64,000 bases of DNA from Lachnospiraceae bacterium (GCA_902363835.1 CABJBM010000028.1:13531-77530); one strand, 5' to 3'. Shown: positions 50,143 through 60,035, counted from the stretch's first letter. The notes: generated by a model not told the origin, from the letters alone. Numbers and translations: made by a program.

Positions 50143-51687
50143 TTGTACAGTAAAGTTCATAGTGTGGGTATTAAGGGGGTGGAAGGGGTCCCGATTCTGG
50201 TGGAGGCAGATGTCAGTGACGGGCTTCCTGGCTTTTCCATGGTGGGCTATCTCTCTTCTGAGGTGAGAGAAGCCCAGGACCGGGTGAGAACGGCATTAAG
50301 AAATTCCGGCTTCCGGCTGCCTGCAAAAAAGGTTACTATTAATTTATCCCCTGCTGATATCCGCAAGGAGGGGACTGCTTTTGATTTGCCCATTGCAGTG
50401 GCGATTCTTACAGCTTCCAGCATGATAAAACCCGCTGCTTTAGAGGATTGTGTGATTTCCGGTGAATTGGGTCTGAATGGGGAGATTAAGCCCGTGCGAG
50501 GTGCCCTTTCCATTACTGCGGCTGCAAAAAGGGACGGAAAGCGTCGATGTTTTCTCCCCAGTGAAAACGCCGGAGAGGGTCTGGTAATTGAAGGAATAGA
50601 AATTATTGGAGAGGATCATCTGAAAGATCTGATTGATCATCTTAATTTTCCGGAAAAACAAAAAGCAGGATGCTGTGGCAAAGGCGGACTGATTCAGGAG
50701 GAGGAGGCTTATGGCGTCGATTTTTCAGAAATTGGAGGCCAGGCGCTTCTAAGGAGGGCCACAGAGGTGGCTGTGGCAGGCATGCATAACATTCTTTATA
50801 TCGGTCCTGCAGGTACAGGTAAGACCATGCTGGCCAAAAGGATTCCAACGATCATGCCTTCCCTGTCAATGGAGGAGGCCGTGAGAATATCAAAGATATA
50901 CAGCGTATGCGGACTGCTTTCCAAGGAAAAGCCACTGATGACAAAACGGCCCTTTCGCAGCCCTCATCACACCATCAGCCCCACGGCTTTGGCCGGGGGA
51001 GGACGAATACCAAAACCAGGCGAGATCTCCCTGGCATCCGGAGGCGTTCTGTTTCTGGATGAACTACCCGAATTTCAAAAAAATACAATAGAAATTTTGA
51101 GGCAGCCTCTTGAAGAGAGGAAAATAACTGTTTCCAGGATGTTCGGCGCATACGAATTTCCAGCAGATTTTATGATGGCTGCCGCATTAAACCCTTGTCC
51201 CTGCGGTTTTTTCCCCGACCAGACAAGATGCAGATGTTCTGATCAGCAGGTGCGAAAGTATTTAAGCAGAATATCAAAGCCTTTGCTGGACCGGATCGAT
51301 ATCTGCGCAGAATCAGGGGCGGTTACCTATGAAGACCTGCAGGCGAAAAAAGGCGGTGAATCCTCCGCCTCCATACGAAAACGGGTGGAGGAAGCCAGAA
51401 AAATTCAAAAAAGTCGGTTTAAAAGCCTGGGGATATACTTTAACAGTTCCATGAACAAAGCCCTAATTGAGGAATTTTGCAGCCTTGGAAAGAGAGAACA
51501 GGAATTTTTAAAGAAGGTTTATGAAAATCTGGGTCTCAGTGTGAGAGGTTACGGAAAAATACTGAAGGTATCCAGGACAATAGCGGATTTGGAAGGCTCT
51601 GAAACCATAAGAAAAAACCATCTGGCAGAAGCGGTGGGATTGCGCAGCCTGGAAGGAAAATATTGGGGTGGAATTTATGGACGGTAA
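50143..51687 (+). CDS. YifB/ComM-family Mg-chelatase-like AAA+ ATPase
   Basis: A 514-residue protein with an N-terminal Lon-S5-like domain (VEADVSDGLPGFSMVGYLSSEVREA), Walker A YIGPAGTGKTMLAKR, Walker B VLFLDELPEF, the Cys-rich insert ALNPCPCGFF...CRCSDQQVRKY and a C-terminal Mg-chelatase subunit domain. ComM is a branch-migration helicase promoting integration of transforming DNA. The TTG at 50143 follows AAAGGAGAGGCGG. It overlaps dprA by 11 bp, matching its known link to competence. Confidence 0.9.
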   Translation: MYSKVHSVGIKGVEGVPILVEADVSDGLPGFSMVGYLSSEVREAQDRVRTALRNSGFRLPAKKVTINLSPADIRKEGTAFDLPIAVAILTASSMIKPAALEDCVISGELGLNGEIKPVRGALSITAAAKRDGKRRCFLPSENAGEGLVIEGIEIIGEDHLKDLIDHLNFPEKQKAGCCGKGGLIQEEEAYGVDFSEIGGQALLRRATEVAVAGMHNILYIGPAGTGKTMLAKRIPTIMPSLSMEEAVRISKIYSVCGLLSKEKPLMTKRPFRSPHHTISPTALAGGGRIPKPGEISLASGGVLFLDELPEFQKNTIEILRQPLEERKITVSRMFGAYEFPADFMMAAALNPCPCGFFPDQTRCRCSDQQVRKYLSRISKPLLDRIDICAESGAVTYEDLQAKKGGESSASIRKRVEEARKIQKSRFKSLGIYFNSSMNKALIEEFCSLGKREQEFLKKVYENLGLSVRGYGKILKVSRTIADLEGSETIRKNHLAEAVGLRSLEGKYWGGIYGR

Positions 51688-52777
51688 GGAAGAACGGGAG
51701 TACTTATACTGGCTCTGCCATGTTCCGGCTATGGGAGCAGTAAAAATAAAAAAGCTGTATGATTACATTGGAAGCTATAAAAGAATATATAATATAGAAG
51801 GAAAAGAACTGGAGCATTTAGGGCTTTTAAAACAGGCAGAAGCTTCATTTTTTGAAAAAATGAAAGGAAAGAAGGATGCCTGTAAATCAGAGCTGGCGGA
51901 GTTGGAAAACAGAGGAATTCACTTTGTCACTCCCTATGACAGGGAATATCCCAAACGGCTTCTGGAAATCTATGGATATCCCATGGGAATCTTTTTTAAA
52001 GGAAAGCTGCCTGAAGATGAAAGGCCTGCTGCCGCCATAATAGGAGCCAGAAACTGCACCAATTACGGAAAACAAATGGCCTCTTATCTGGCCAGGGAGC
52101 TTTCAAAGGCAGGGATTCAGATCATCAGCGGCCTGGCCTGGGGAATTGACGGAGCAGGACACCAGGGAGCGCTGGATGCAGGAGGAGACACTTATGGGGT
52201 TTTAGGCTGTGGGATCAATATCTGCTATCCAAAGGAAAATTATGGATTATATGAACGGATGGCGGATCAGGGAGGAATCATTACGGAATTCATGCCGGAT
52301 GAAGCGCCAAGACCCTGTAATTTTCCCATGAGAAACCGGATCATCAGCGGGCTGTCAGATGGGATTTTAGTGATTGAGGCCAGAGAAAAGAGCGGTTCCC
52401 TGATTACGGTGAACTTGGGACTTGAACAGGGAAAAGAAATTTTTGCCCTTCCCGGAAGGGTAACAGATCCCTTAAGCGCGGGCTGTAACCGGCTTATTTT
52501 TGAAGGTGCCGGAATTTTGTTAAACCCTGATTCTGTGCTGGAATATTTCAAATTACAGTGTGGTAATATATTAAGAGTTCATGAAAAAGATAAGAACGGA
52601 CTTGTCAAAAAAGAAAAAATGGTGTATAGTTGCCTAGATTTGCAACCGAAGAATCTGGAAGAGATTATATCTTTAAGCGGATTGTCTGTCAGCGATTGTA
52701 TGAGCGTCCTTTTGGAATTGGAACTGAAAGGCTGGGTTGTGCAGACATCCCATCAATATTATGGTAAGAAACTATAG
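51677..52777 (+). CDS. dprA: DNA processing protein DprA
   Basis: A 366-residue DprA/Smf protein: N-terminal SAM-like region, then the Rossmann-like core with IGARNCTNYGKQMASYLARE, SGLAWGIDGAGHQGALDAGG, GVLGCGI, PCNFPMRNRIISGLSDGILVIEA and GSLITVNLGLEQGKEIFALPG, and a C-terminal winged helix (LQPKNLEEIISLSGLSVSDCM). It loads RecA on incoming single-stranded DNA. ATG 51677 with GGGGTGG upstream is preferred to a GTG at 51668. It is followed closely by topA. Confidence 0.93.
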   Translation: MDGKEEREYLYWLCHVPAMGAVKIKKLYDYIGSYKRIYNIEGKELEHLGLLKQAEASFFEKMKGKKDACKSELAELENRGIHFVTPYDREYPKRLLEIYGYPMGIFFKGKLPEDERPAAAIIGARNCTNYGKQMASYLARELSKAGIQIISGLAWGIDGAGHQGALDAGGDTYGVLGCGINICYPKENYGLYERMADQGGIITEFMPDEAPRPCNFPMRNRIISGLSDGILVIEAREKSGSLITVNLGLEQGKEIFALPGRVTDPLSAGCNRLIFEGAGILLNPDSVLEYFKLQCGNILRVHEKDKNGLVKKEKMVYSCLDLQPKNLEEIISLSGLSVSDCMSVLLELELKGWVVQTSHQYYGKKL

Positions 52778-52791
52778 GCGAGGAGTTTGGT

Positions 52792-54861
52792 ATGGCTAAC
52801 TGTTTAGTAATTGTGGAATCACCGGCAAAGGTAAAGACGATAAAGAAGTTCCTTGGAGCGAATTATGAAGTGGATGCTTCTAACGGACATGTGAGGGATC
52901 TTCCGAAAAGTCAGATGGGAATCGATGTGGAGAATGACTTTGACCCTAAATATATTACAATCAGAGGAAAAGGCGATATCCTGGCCAAACTCAGGAAAGA
53001 AGTAAAGAAGGCTGATAAGATTTACCTTGCCACTGACCCTGACCGGGAGGGGGAGGCGATTTCCTGGCATCTGATGAAAGCTTTGAAGCTGGATGAACTG
53101 AAGGATAAGCAGGTATATCGGATCAGTTTTAATGAGATTACCAAGAATGCGGTAAAAACTTCCTTAAAAACCCCAAGAGTGATTGACATGAATCTGGTGG
53201 ATGCCCAGCAGGCCAGAAGGGTTTTGGACCGTATGGTGGGATATATGATCAGTCCTCTTCTTTGGGCAAAGGTAAAGAGAGGCTTAAGTGCCGGTCGTGT
53301 CCAGTCAGTGGCACTGCGGCTGATCAGTGACCGGGAGGAAGAGATCAATGCATTCATTCCCGAGGAATACTGGAACCTGGAAGCTGTTTTAAAGCAGGAA
53401 GGAAGCAAAAAGCCTCTTACAGCAAAATTTTATGGTGACAAAGACGGTAAAATTGCCATCCATAAAAAGGAAGAGCTGGATGTGATTTTAAAAGGGCTTA
53501 AAGATCAGACCTACCAGGTGGAGGAAGTGAAAAATGGGGAAAGGGTTAAGAAAGCCCCCATACCATTTACGACCAGTACGCTTCAGCAGGAAGCGTCCAA
53601 GGTGCTTAATTTTTCAACTCAGAAAACCATGCGTCTGGCCCAGCAGTTATATGAAGGCGTGGAAATTGCAGGGCGTGGAACTGTGGGACTTATCACCTAT
53701 TTAAGAACCGACTCCACCAGGATCGCAGAAGAAGCGGATACAGCGGCAAGGGAATACATTGGAAAGCAGTACGGCGGCCAGTATGTGGCAAATGGAGAAC
53801 AGGCGAAAAAAAGCAATGCCAAGATCCAGGATGCCCACGAGGCGATCCGCCCCACAGATATTTCCCTGACGCCGGTTATGGTGAAGGAATCTCTGCAGCG
53901 GGATTTATTCCGGCTTTACCAGCTGATCTGGAAACGCTTTACGGCCAGCAGAATGCAGTCCGCCGTTTATGCAACCACCTCAGTCAGAGTGGGAGCAGGA
54001 AACTATGTATTCACACTTTCCGCATCCAAACTGTCCTTTGACGGTTTTATGTCCGTATATGTGCAGGAAGATGAAAAGGAAGAAGCCAATGTATTGCTGG
54101 GTAATCTGGAAAAAGGCAGTCTCCTTAAGCTGGATAAACTTGAGAGCGGGCAGCATTTTACTCAGCCGCCGGCTCACTTCACCGAGGCCTCCCTTGTAAA
54201 AGCAATGGAAGAGCAGGGGATCGGACGTCCGAGTACTTATGCACCCACGATTACGACCATCATAGCCAGACGTTACGTTGCAAAGGAGAATAAGAACCTT
54301 TACGTAACAGAACTGGGGGAAGTGGTCAACAGCATGATGAAGCACAGCTTCCCCAGCATTGTGGATGTCACCTTCACTGCAAACTTAGAATATCTACTTG
54401 ATAAGGTGGGAGACGGCTCTGTCCAGTGGAAGACGGTCGTGAAAAACTTCTATCCGGATTTAAAAGACGCGGTAGACAAGGCACTTGTGGAATTGGAAAC
54501 CGTAACCATTGCCGATGAGGTGACGGATGAGGTCTGCGAGATCTGCGGACGGAATATGGTTATAAAATACGGCCCTCACGGGAAATTCCTGGCCTGCCCC
54601 GGATTTCCGGAATGTAAGAATACAAAGCCTTATCTGGAGAAGATCGGCGTGCCCTGCCCGAAATGCGGAAAAGAAGTGGTAATAAAGAAAACCAAAAAGG
54701 GAAGAATTTATTACGGCTGTGAGGCAAATCCGGAGTGTGATTTCATGTCCTGGCAAAAGCCTTCCACCAAAGCCTGCCCCAAGTGCGGAGCTTATATGGT
54801 GGAAAAGGGAAGCAAGTTACTTTGCTCAAATGAGCAATGCGGATACAGTGCTGATAAATAG
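52792..54861 (+). CDS. topA: DNA topoisomerase I
   Basis: A 689-residue type IA topoisomerase that relaxes negative supercoils. TOPRIM domain with VIVESPAKVKTIKKF and TDPDREGEAISWHL (Asp82, Asp84), DNA-gate region, active-site Tyr303 in GLITYLRTDSTR, and three C-terminal four-Cys zinc fingers (CEICGRNM..CPGFPEC, CPKCGKE..CEANPEC, CPKCGAY..CSNEQC). It follows dprA by 14 bp, a common order in Firmicutes (dprA-topA-codY). Confidence 0.97.
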   Translation: MANCLVIVESPAKVKTIKKFLGANYEVDASNGHVRDLPKSQMGIDVENDFDPKYITIRGKGDILAKLRKEVKKADKIYLATDPDREGEAISWHLMKALKLDELKDKQVYRISFNEITKNAVKTSLKTPRVIDMNLVDAQQARRVLDRMVGYMISPLLWAKVKRGLSAGRVQSVALRLISDREEEINAFIPEEYWNLEAVLKQEGSKKPLTAKFYGDKDGKIAIHKKEELDVILKGLKDQTYQVEEVKNGERVKKAPIPFTTSTLQQEASKVLNFSTQKTMRLAQQLYEGVEIAGRGTVGLITYLRTDSTRIAEEADTAAREYIGKQYGGQYVANGEQAKKSNAKIQDAHEAIRPTDISLTPVMVKESLQRDLFRLYQLIWKRFTASRMQSAVYATTSVRVGAGNYVFTLSASKLSFDGFMSVYVQEDEKEEANVLLGNLEKGSLLKLDKLESGQHFTQPPAHFTEASLVKAMEEQGIGRPSTYAPTITTIIARRYVAKENKNLYVTELGEVVNSMMKHSFPSIVDVTFTANLEYLLDKVGDGSVQWKTVVKNFYPDLKDAVDKALVELETVTIADEVTDEVCEICGRNMVIKYGPHGKFLACPGFPECKNTKPYLEKIGVPCPKCGKEVVIKKTKKGRIYYGCEANPECDFMSWQKPSTKACPKCGAYMVEKGSKLLCSNEQCGYSADK

Positions 54862-54895
54862 GAAAAAAGAATAATTATTAAGAAAATCGAAAATC

Positions 54896-54925
54896 TTCAA
54901 AAAACTATTGTTATTTGAATATAAT
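54896..54925 (+). promoter_or_regulatory. Candidate promoter of codY
   Basis: TTCAAA (54896-54901), 18-bp spacer, TATAAT (54920-54925), 69 bp before the codY start in a very A/T-rich gap. Confidence 0.45.
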
Positions 54926-54994
54926 AATGTTAATATTTAATCATTAGAGGTGTATTTTACTTTTTCACATAAATTCTTAAGGAGGTTTTCGGCT

Positions 54995-55810
54995 ATGAGC
55001 GTACAGTTGTTGGATAAAACTAGAAAAATTAACAAATTATTGCATAACAATAATTCGCATAAGGTTGTATTTAACGATATCTGTGAAGTGCTGACCGAGA
55101 TCCTGAATTCGAATATTCTTGTGATCAGCAAGAAGGGAAAGGTGCTGGGCATAGGTCTGACACCGGACATCGAGGAAATTCAGGAGCTGATCGCGGACCA
55201 GGTAGGCGGTTATGTTGATACCATGTTAAATGAGCGTTTGCTCAGCATTTTATCGACCAAGGAAAACGTCAATCTGGAAACGCTGGGTTTCACTGGTGAC
55301 AATATCAGAAAATACCAGGCAATTATCACACCTATTGACATCGCAGGGGAAAGGCTTGGAACCCTGTTCATTTATAAATCTAATTCCCAATATGATATAG
55401 ACGATATCATTTTAAGCGAATACGGAACAACAGTGGTTGGACTGGAAATGATGCGTTCCGTTAACGAAGAGAATGCTGAGGAAACCAGAAAAGTGCAGAT
55501 TGTCAAATCCGCCATCAGCACCCTGTCCTTTTCCGAACTGGAGGCAATTACCCACATTTTTGAGGAACTGGATGGCAACGAGGGAATTCTGGTGGCCAGC
55601 AAGATCGCCGACCGGGTAGGGATCACCCGTTCCGTCATCGTCAATGCCCTTCGGAAATTTGAAAGTGCAGGAGTAATCGAATCCAGATCTTCCGGTATGA
55701 AGGGAACTTATATTAAGGTATTGAACGATGTGGTATTCGATGAATTAAAAACCATTAAAGCCGGAACCATTAAAAATATACCGGAACGCCGGGATATGAA
55801 AGAGATATAA
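54995..55810 (+). CDS. codY: GTP-sensing global regulator CodY
   Basis: A 271-residue CodY. The N-terminal GAF domain (to about residue 155) binds branched-chain amino acids; the C-terminal winged helix contains the highly conserved VASKIADRVGITRSVIVNAL and ESAGVIESRSSGMKGTYI. It represses nutrient-scavenging genes in rich conditions. ATG 54995 follows AAGGAGG; an earlier in-frame start at 54950 is noncoding. The peptide transporter operon 2.2 kb downstream is a typical CodY target, though I saw no clear CodY box. Confidence 0.97.
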   Translation: MSVQLLDKTRKINKLLHNNNSHKVVFNDICEVLTEILNSNILVISKKGKVLGIGLTPDIEEIQELIADQVGGYVDTMLNERLLSILSTKENVNLETLGFTGDNIRKYQAIITPIDIAGERLGTLFIYKSNSQYDIDDIILSEYGTTVVGLEMMRSVNEENAEETRKVQIVKSAISTLSFSELEAITHIFEELDGNEGILVASKIADRVGITRSVIVNALRKFESAGVIESRSSGMKGTYIKVLNDVVFDELKTIKAGTIKNIPERRDMKEI

Positions 55811-55832
55811 AATTCAGGATTAAGAGAAAAAG

Positions 55833-55864
55833 GAGCAGGAAGGAAAAAACTGCTCTTTTTTTTA
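55833..55864 (+). terminator. Terminator of codY
   Basis: GAGCAG (55833-55838) pairs with CTGCTC (55850-55855), followed by nine T. Confidence 0.9.
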
Positions 55865-55917
55865 GTAAAAATATGGCAGGATATGTTTGTTTTGAACATA
55901 AAACATTAAAAAAATAC

Positions 55918-55946
55918 TTGCATCGTGTAGAAAGATATGCTATACT
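55918..55946 (+). promoter_or_regulatory. Promoter of rpsB
   Basis: TTGCAT (55918-55923), 17-bp spacer, TATACT (55941-55946) with extended TGC. The roughly 100-nt leader that follows has a CCGGTTACCGG hairpin and may hold an autoregulatory S2 site, but I do not recognise a defined motif. Confidence 0.8.
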
Positions 55947-56057
55947 GGCTAAGCTGACAAAAAACACGTCTGCGGATTCCAGAGGAAGGTGCCGGTTACC
56001 GGTCTCCCCGGAAGCAAGAGAAGCGGGCGGAAGTAAAAACCAAATGGAGGTAGTAAC

Positions 56058-56798
56058 ATGAGTGTTATTTCAATGAAGCAGCTTTTGGAAGCTGGCGTAC
56101 ACTTCGGTCATCAGACGAGAAGATGGAACCCTAAGATGGCTCCATACATTTACACAGAGAGAAACGGAATCTATATTATTGATCTGCAGAAGTCTGTTGT
56201 AAAGGTAGATGAGGCTTATAAGGCAGTATCCGATATTGCTGCAGAAGGCGGCAAGATTCTTTTCGTTGGAACAAAGAAGCAGGCTCAGGATGCCATCAAA
56301 TCTGAGGCAGAGCGTTGCGGTATGTACTTTGTTAATGAGAGATGGCTTGGCGGTATGCTTACAAACTTTAAGACAATTCAGTCCAGAGTTGCAAGATTAA
56401 AGCAGATTGAGACCATGTCCCTTGACGGAACATTTGATGTTCTTCCTAAGAAAGAAGTCATTGCACTTAAGAAAGAATGGGAGAAATTAGAGAGAAACTT
56501 GGGCGGAATCAAGGAAATGAAGAAGATTCCGGATGCGATTTTTGTAGTGGATCCTAAGAAAGAAAGAATTTGCGTTCAGGAAGCTCATACATTGGGAATT
56601 CCGTTAATTGGTATCGCTGATACAAACTGTGATCCTGAAGAACTTGATTTCGTGATCCCAGGTAATGATGATGCCATAAGAGCCGTTAAGTTAATTGTAT
56701 CCAAGATGGCAGACGCAGTGATCGAGGCAAACCAGGGCGAGGCAGTAGCAGAGGAAGCAGAAGCAGCTCAGGAAACAGAAGAGACTGTAGAAGCTTAA
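56058..56798 (+). CDS. rpsB: 30S ribosomal protein S2
   Basis: A 246-residue S2 protein: [20 protein letters not shown] at the start, then [35 protein letters not shown], and [30 protein letters not shown]. The C-terminus is acidic and Ala/Glu-rich. The ATG follows ATGGAGG. It precedes tsf as in most bacteria, but a strong terminator separates the two. Confidence 0.98.
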   Translation: MSVISMKQLLEAGVHFGHQTRRWNPKMAPYIYTERNGIYIIDLQKSVVKVDEAYKAVSDIAAEGGKILFVGTKKQAQDAIKSEAERCGMYFVNERWLGGMLTNFKTIQSRVARLKQIETMSLDGTFDVLPKKEVIALKKEWEKLERNLGGIKEMKKIPDAIFVVDPKKERICVQEAHTLGIPLIGIADTNCDPEELDFVIPGNDDAIRAVKLIVSKMADAVIEANQGEAVAEEAEAAQETEETVEA

Positions 56799-56816
56799 TT
56801 ATTCAGGCGATTGAAT

Positions 56817-56856
56817 GCTTCGACCTGCTTTGAGAAGCGGGTCGAAGCTTTTTTTT
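56817..56856 (+). terminator. Terminator after rpsB
   Basis: GCTTCGACC (56817-56825) pairs with GGTCGAAGC (56840-56848), followed by eight T. Confidence 0.93.
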
Positions 56857-56902
56857 ACTGGAAAAAAGTTCCTGTGAATAAAAATAACCTTTGAGAATAT
56901 CA

Positions 56903-56956
56903 AAGGATGAAATGAACGCCTTGGGGGCATATCTTTATGCCTGAAAAGTATGGGCA
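56903..56956 (+). repeat. Single diverged copy of the intergenic repeat
   Basis: GGATGAAATGAACGCC, then TTGGGGGCATATCTTTATGC and CTGAAAAGTATGGGCA match the units at 49967-50119 at most positions and in order. It lies between the rpsB terminator and tsf. Confidence 0.6.
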
Positions 56957-56990
56957 ATAACGATGAAATCAATTGATGGAGGGAAAACAA

Positions 56991-57914
56991 ATGGCAGCAA
57001 TTACAGCTGGAATGGTAAAAGAATTAAGAGAGATGACCGGCGCAGGCATGATGGATTGCAAGAAAGCGCTTGCAGAAACCGATGGTAACATGGACAAGGC
57101 AGTGGAGTTCTTAAGAGAAAAAGGACTTGCAGCCGCTTCTAAGAAGGCAGGAAGAATTGCAGCAGAGGGTATTGTTACCACAGTTGTGACAGAAGACGGA
57201 AAGTCTGCAGCAATTGTAGAAGTAAACAGTGAGACAGACTTTGTTGCAAAGAATGCCCAGTTCCAGGGCTATGTTGCAGATGTTGCAGCTCAGGTGCTTG
57301 TTTCTGAGGCAAAGGATATGGATGCATTCCTGGCAGAGCCTTGGGCAAAGGACAGCTCCTTAACAGTTGCTCAGGTATTATCCAGCCAGATCGCAGTAAT
57401 CGGAGAAAACATGAACATCAGAAGATTTGAAAAGATCGTTACTGACGGTGTGGTTGTTGATTACATTCACGGCGGCGGAAGAATCGGTGTTTTGATCGAA
57501 GCTGACGCAGAAGTGGTGAATGATGCCGTAAAGGAAGCTTTAAGGAATATTGCCATGCAGATTGCTGCATTAACACCAAAGTATGTAAAGAGAGATGAAA
57601 TTCCTCAGGAATTCATTGATCATGAAACAGAAATCTTAAAAGTGCAGGCTAAGAATGAAAACCCGGATAAGCCGGACAGCATCCTTGAGAAGATGATTGT
57701 TGGCCGTTTAAATAAAGAATTAAAAGAATTTTGTCTGGTAGACCAGGCTTATGTAAAAGACGGAGATTTAACAGTTGGAAAGTACTTGGAGCAGGTTTCC
57801 AAGGAAGTTGGCGGTAAGGTGGAAGTGAAGAAGTTCGTACGTTTTGAGACTGGTGAAGGTCTTGAAAAGAAGGAAGAGAACTTTGCAGAAGAAGTTGCAA
57901 AGCAGATGCAGTAA
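56991..57914 (+). CDS. tsf: Elongation factor Ts
   Basis: A 307-residue EF-Ts, which exchanges GDP for GTP on EF-Tu. N-terminal UBA-like part with LREMTGAGMMDCKKALAE, core with EVNSETDFVAKNAQF, and C-terminal VGRLNKELKEFCLVDQAY with KYLEQVSKEVGGKVEVKKF. ATG 56991 follows GGAGGG. A perfect terminator hairpin follows the gene. Confidence 0.97.
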   Translation: MAAITAGMVKELREMTGAGMMDCKKALAETDGNMDKAVEFLREKGLAAASKKAGRIAAEGIVTTVVTEDGKSAAIVEVNSETDFVAKNAQFQGYVADVAAQVLVSEAKDMDAFLAEPWAKDSSLTVAQVLSSQIAVIGENMNIRRFEKIVTDGVVVDYIHGGGRIGVLIEADAEVVNDAVKEALRNIAMQIAALTPKYVKRDEIPQEFIDHETEILKVQAKNENPDKPDSILEKMIVGRLNKELKEFCLVDQAYVKDGDLTVGKYLEQVSKEVGGKVEVKKFVRFETGEGLEKKEENFAEEVAKQMQ

Positions 57915-57938
57915 TCTTGTAACAGGATTCTGGGGGGA

Positions 57939-57965
57939 ATCCCATGGGTATCCATGGGATTTTTC
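57939..57965 (+). terminator. Terminator after tsf
   Basis: ATCCCATGG (57939-57947) and CCATGGGAT (57952-57960) form a perfect 9-bp stem with loop GTAT, followed by TTTTC. Confidence 0.9.
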
Positions 57966-57975
57966 TATTCAAACA

Positions 57976-58019
57976 ATGTCCGCTTACCATTGACAAATGT
58001 TTCCATAATAGGCGGACAT
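57976..58019. promoter_or_regulatory. Inverted repeat upstream of the opp operon
   Basis: ATGTCCGC (57976-57983) is repeated inverted as GCGGACAT (58012-58019) around a 28-nt loop that contains TTGACA (57990) and an inner CATT/AATG pairing. It could be an operator over the promoter or an RNA structure. Confidence 0.45.
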
Positions 58020-58044
58020 CACTATACCAAAGGAGTTGAGGAAA

Positions 58045-58962
58045 GTGGCTAAATATATTTTAAAGCGAATCGCTATGGCGATTGTAACCATCTTTGCTGT
58101 TGCAACGGTTACTTTCTTTGTCATGAATATGGTGCCGGGAGGCCCCTTCATGTCTGAGAAGGCCATCAGCCCACAGGCCCAGGCGGCCCTTAATGAAAAG
58201 TACGGCCTGGATAAACCGTTAGGTGAACAGTATGTGACCTATATGAAGGATTTGCTTCATGGCAATTTAGGATTAAGCGTGAAACAGCGCGGCCGTACGG
58301 TGAATATGATCATCGAAACAAAGTTCCCCGTATCTGCAAGGATCGGCGGAATCGCCATTATGACCGCTGTTTTAGTTGGCGTTCCATTAGGCAGCATTGC
58401 TGCGTTCAAGCGTGGAACTGCTGTTGATAATATTATTATTGTATTCAGTACATGCGGCATTGCAGTACCAAGCTTTGTAGTCTGTACCATTTTAATGTAT
58501 GTTTTGAGTCTGAAGCTGGGGCTCCTTCCTACGTTTGGACTGGGATCGTGGAAAAACTACATTATGCCTGTAATGGCTTTGGCATTTTATCCGTCCTCTT
58601 ATATTGCGCGCCTGATGCGTTCTTCCATGCTGGATGTTATGGGACAGGATTACATGAGAACGGCCCGCGCCAAGGGACTTTCTCAGATGGTCAGCATCTT
58701 TAAGCATGCCCTTCGTAATGCCGTTCTTCCGGTTGTTACATACTTAGGCCCTCTTTTGGCCTATACCGTAACAGGAAGCTTTATTGTTGAGAAAATATTT
58801 ACGATTCCTGGTCTGGGATCTGAATTCATTGGCTCCATTACAGGACGTGATTATCCTCTCATTATGGGTACTACGATTTTCCTTGCGACCTTAATGGTTA
58901 TCATGAATGTGCTGGTGGACGTTGCTTATAAATTCATCGATCCGCGAATTAATCTGAAGTAA
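58045..58962 (+). CDS. oppB: Oligopeptide ABC transporter permease OppB
   Basis: A 305-residue permease with six predicted helices; N-terminal YILKRIAMAIVTIFAVATVTFF and the EAA-like loop YMRTARAKGLSQMVSIFKHALRNAVLP. GTG at 58045 is preferred: AAGGAG is then about 10 bp upstream, while the in-frame TTG at 58036 touches that site. First gene of oppBCDFA. Confidence 0.92.
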   Translation: MAKYILKRIAMAIVTIFAVATVTFFVMNMVPGGPFMSEKAISPQAQAALNEKYGLDKPLGEQYVTYMKDLLHGNLGLSVKQRGRTVNMIIETKFPVSARIGGIAIMTAVLVGVPLGSIAAFKRGTAVDNIIIVFSTCGIAVPSFVVCTILMYVLSLKLGLLPTFGLGSWKNYIMPVMALAFYPSSYIARLMRSSMLDVMGQDYMRTARAKGLSQMVSIFKHALRNAVLPVVTYLGPLLAYTVTGSFIVEKIFTIPGLGSEFIGSITGRDYPLIMGTTIFLATLMVIMNVLVDVAYKFIDPRINLK

Positions 58963-58979
58963 GGGAAAGGAGAAAGAAG

Positions 58980-60020
58980 ATGCCAAAGAATAAATTATCA
59001 TTGCAGCTTAATGTGGAAGACTTTCTCCCGGCAAGCGATGCAGAAAAAGAAAGCCTGACTGTCATGCGCAAAAGCGTTGGATTCTGGAAGGATGGAATCA
59101 GGCGCCTTAAAAAGAACAAAATTTCAATGGTCAGCCTTGTTGTGATCATTATTGTATTTGTGTTGTCATTTATTGTGCCACAGCTCTACCCCTATAGCTA
59201 TGAACAGCAGATCAGGGGAAGTGAAAACCTTGCTCCCATGCAGTATTCCCAGAAGGAACTGACTGCAATGGATTCAGGAGAGGATGTATTTCCTCATATT
59301 TTGGGAACAGATAACCTGGGCCGTGACTATGCCATCCGCGTTATGATGGGAAGCCGTGTTTCCCTGATGGTTGGTTTGATCGCTTCCTGTATTATTTTAC
59401 TTATCGGTTCCCTCTATGGCTCCATTGCAGGTTTCTTCGGCGGCTGGGTGGATATGATTATGATGCGTATTGTGGACATGATTTATACTGTGCCCGATAT
59501 TCTGATCATCGTACTGCTATCCGTTGCTTTTGACCAGCCTTTAAAGGCTTTGTCTCAAAGGCCCGGTTTTCAGTGGATCCAGGTCATCGGCGTTAACCTG
59601 ATCAGTATTTTCGTTGTATTTGCCCTGCTTTACTGGGTAGGTATGGCACGTATCGTGCGAAGCCAGATCCTGATTTTAAAGGAACAGGAATATGTAACTG
59701 CGGCAAGGGCACTTGGCGCTTCCAGCGGTCATATCATTAAGAAGCACTTACTTACAAACTGTATCGGTACTTTAATTGTTACCACAACACTGCAGATTCC
59801 TTCTTCCATTTTTACGGAGAGCTTTTTAAGCTTCCTGGGCCTTGGCGTTGCTGCGCCCATGCCTTCATTGGGAAGTCTTGCAAGCGCTGCGTTAAATGGT
59901 TTGCAAAGCTATCCTCACCGCTTGTTTGCTCCGGCTCTTGCGATTTCTGTTATTATTTTAAGTTTTAACCTGTTGGGCGATGGTCTGCGTGACGCATTCG
60001 ATCCAAAACTGAAAGATTAA
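58980..60020 (+). CDS. oppC: Oligopeptide ABC transporter permease OppC
   Basis: A 346-residue permease with a soluble N-terminal stretch of about 45 residues, six helices, the OppC marker LGTDNLGRDYAIRVMMGSRVSL and EAA loop EYVTAARALGASSGHIIKKHLL. GGAAAGGAG precedes the ATG. Forms the channel together with OppB. Confidence 0.93.
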   Translation: MPKNKLSLQLNVEDFLPASDAEKESLTVMRKSVGFWKDGIRRLKKNKISMVSLVVIIIVFVLSFIVPQLYPYSYEQQIRGSENLAPMQYSQKELTAMDSGEDVFPHILGTDNLGRDYAIRVMMGSRVSLMVGLIASCIILLIGSLYGSIAGFFGGWVDMIMMRIVDMIYTVPDILIIVLLSVAFDQPLKALSQRPGFQWIQVIGVNLISIFVVFALLYWVGMARIVRSQILILKEQEYVTAARALGASSGHIIKKHLLTNCIGTLIVTTTLQIPSSIFTESFLSFLGLGVAAPMPSLGSLASAALNGLQSYPHRLFAPALAISVIILSFNLLGDGLRDAFDPKLKD

Positions 60021-60035
60021 AGGAGGAGAGATTCC

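Noticed and set aside
49953..50266. Small open frames over the tandem repeats (about 66-88 codons)
   Set aside because: They exist since the repeat unit is nearly a multiple of three; peptides in different frames are repetitive and the last overlaps the comM-like start.
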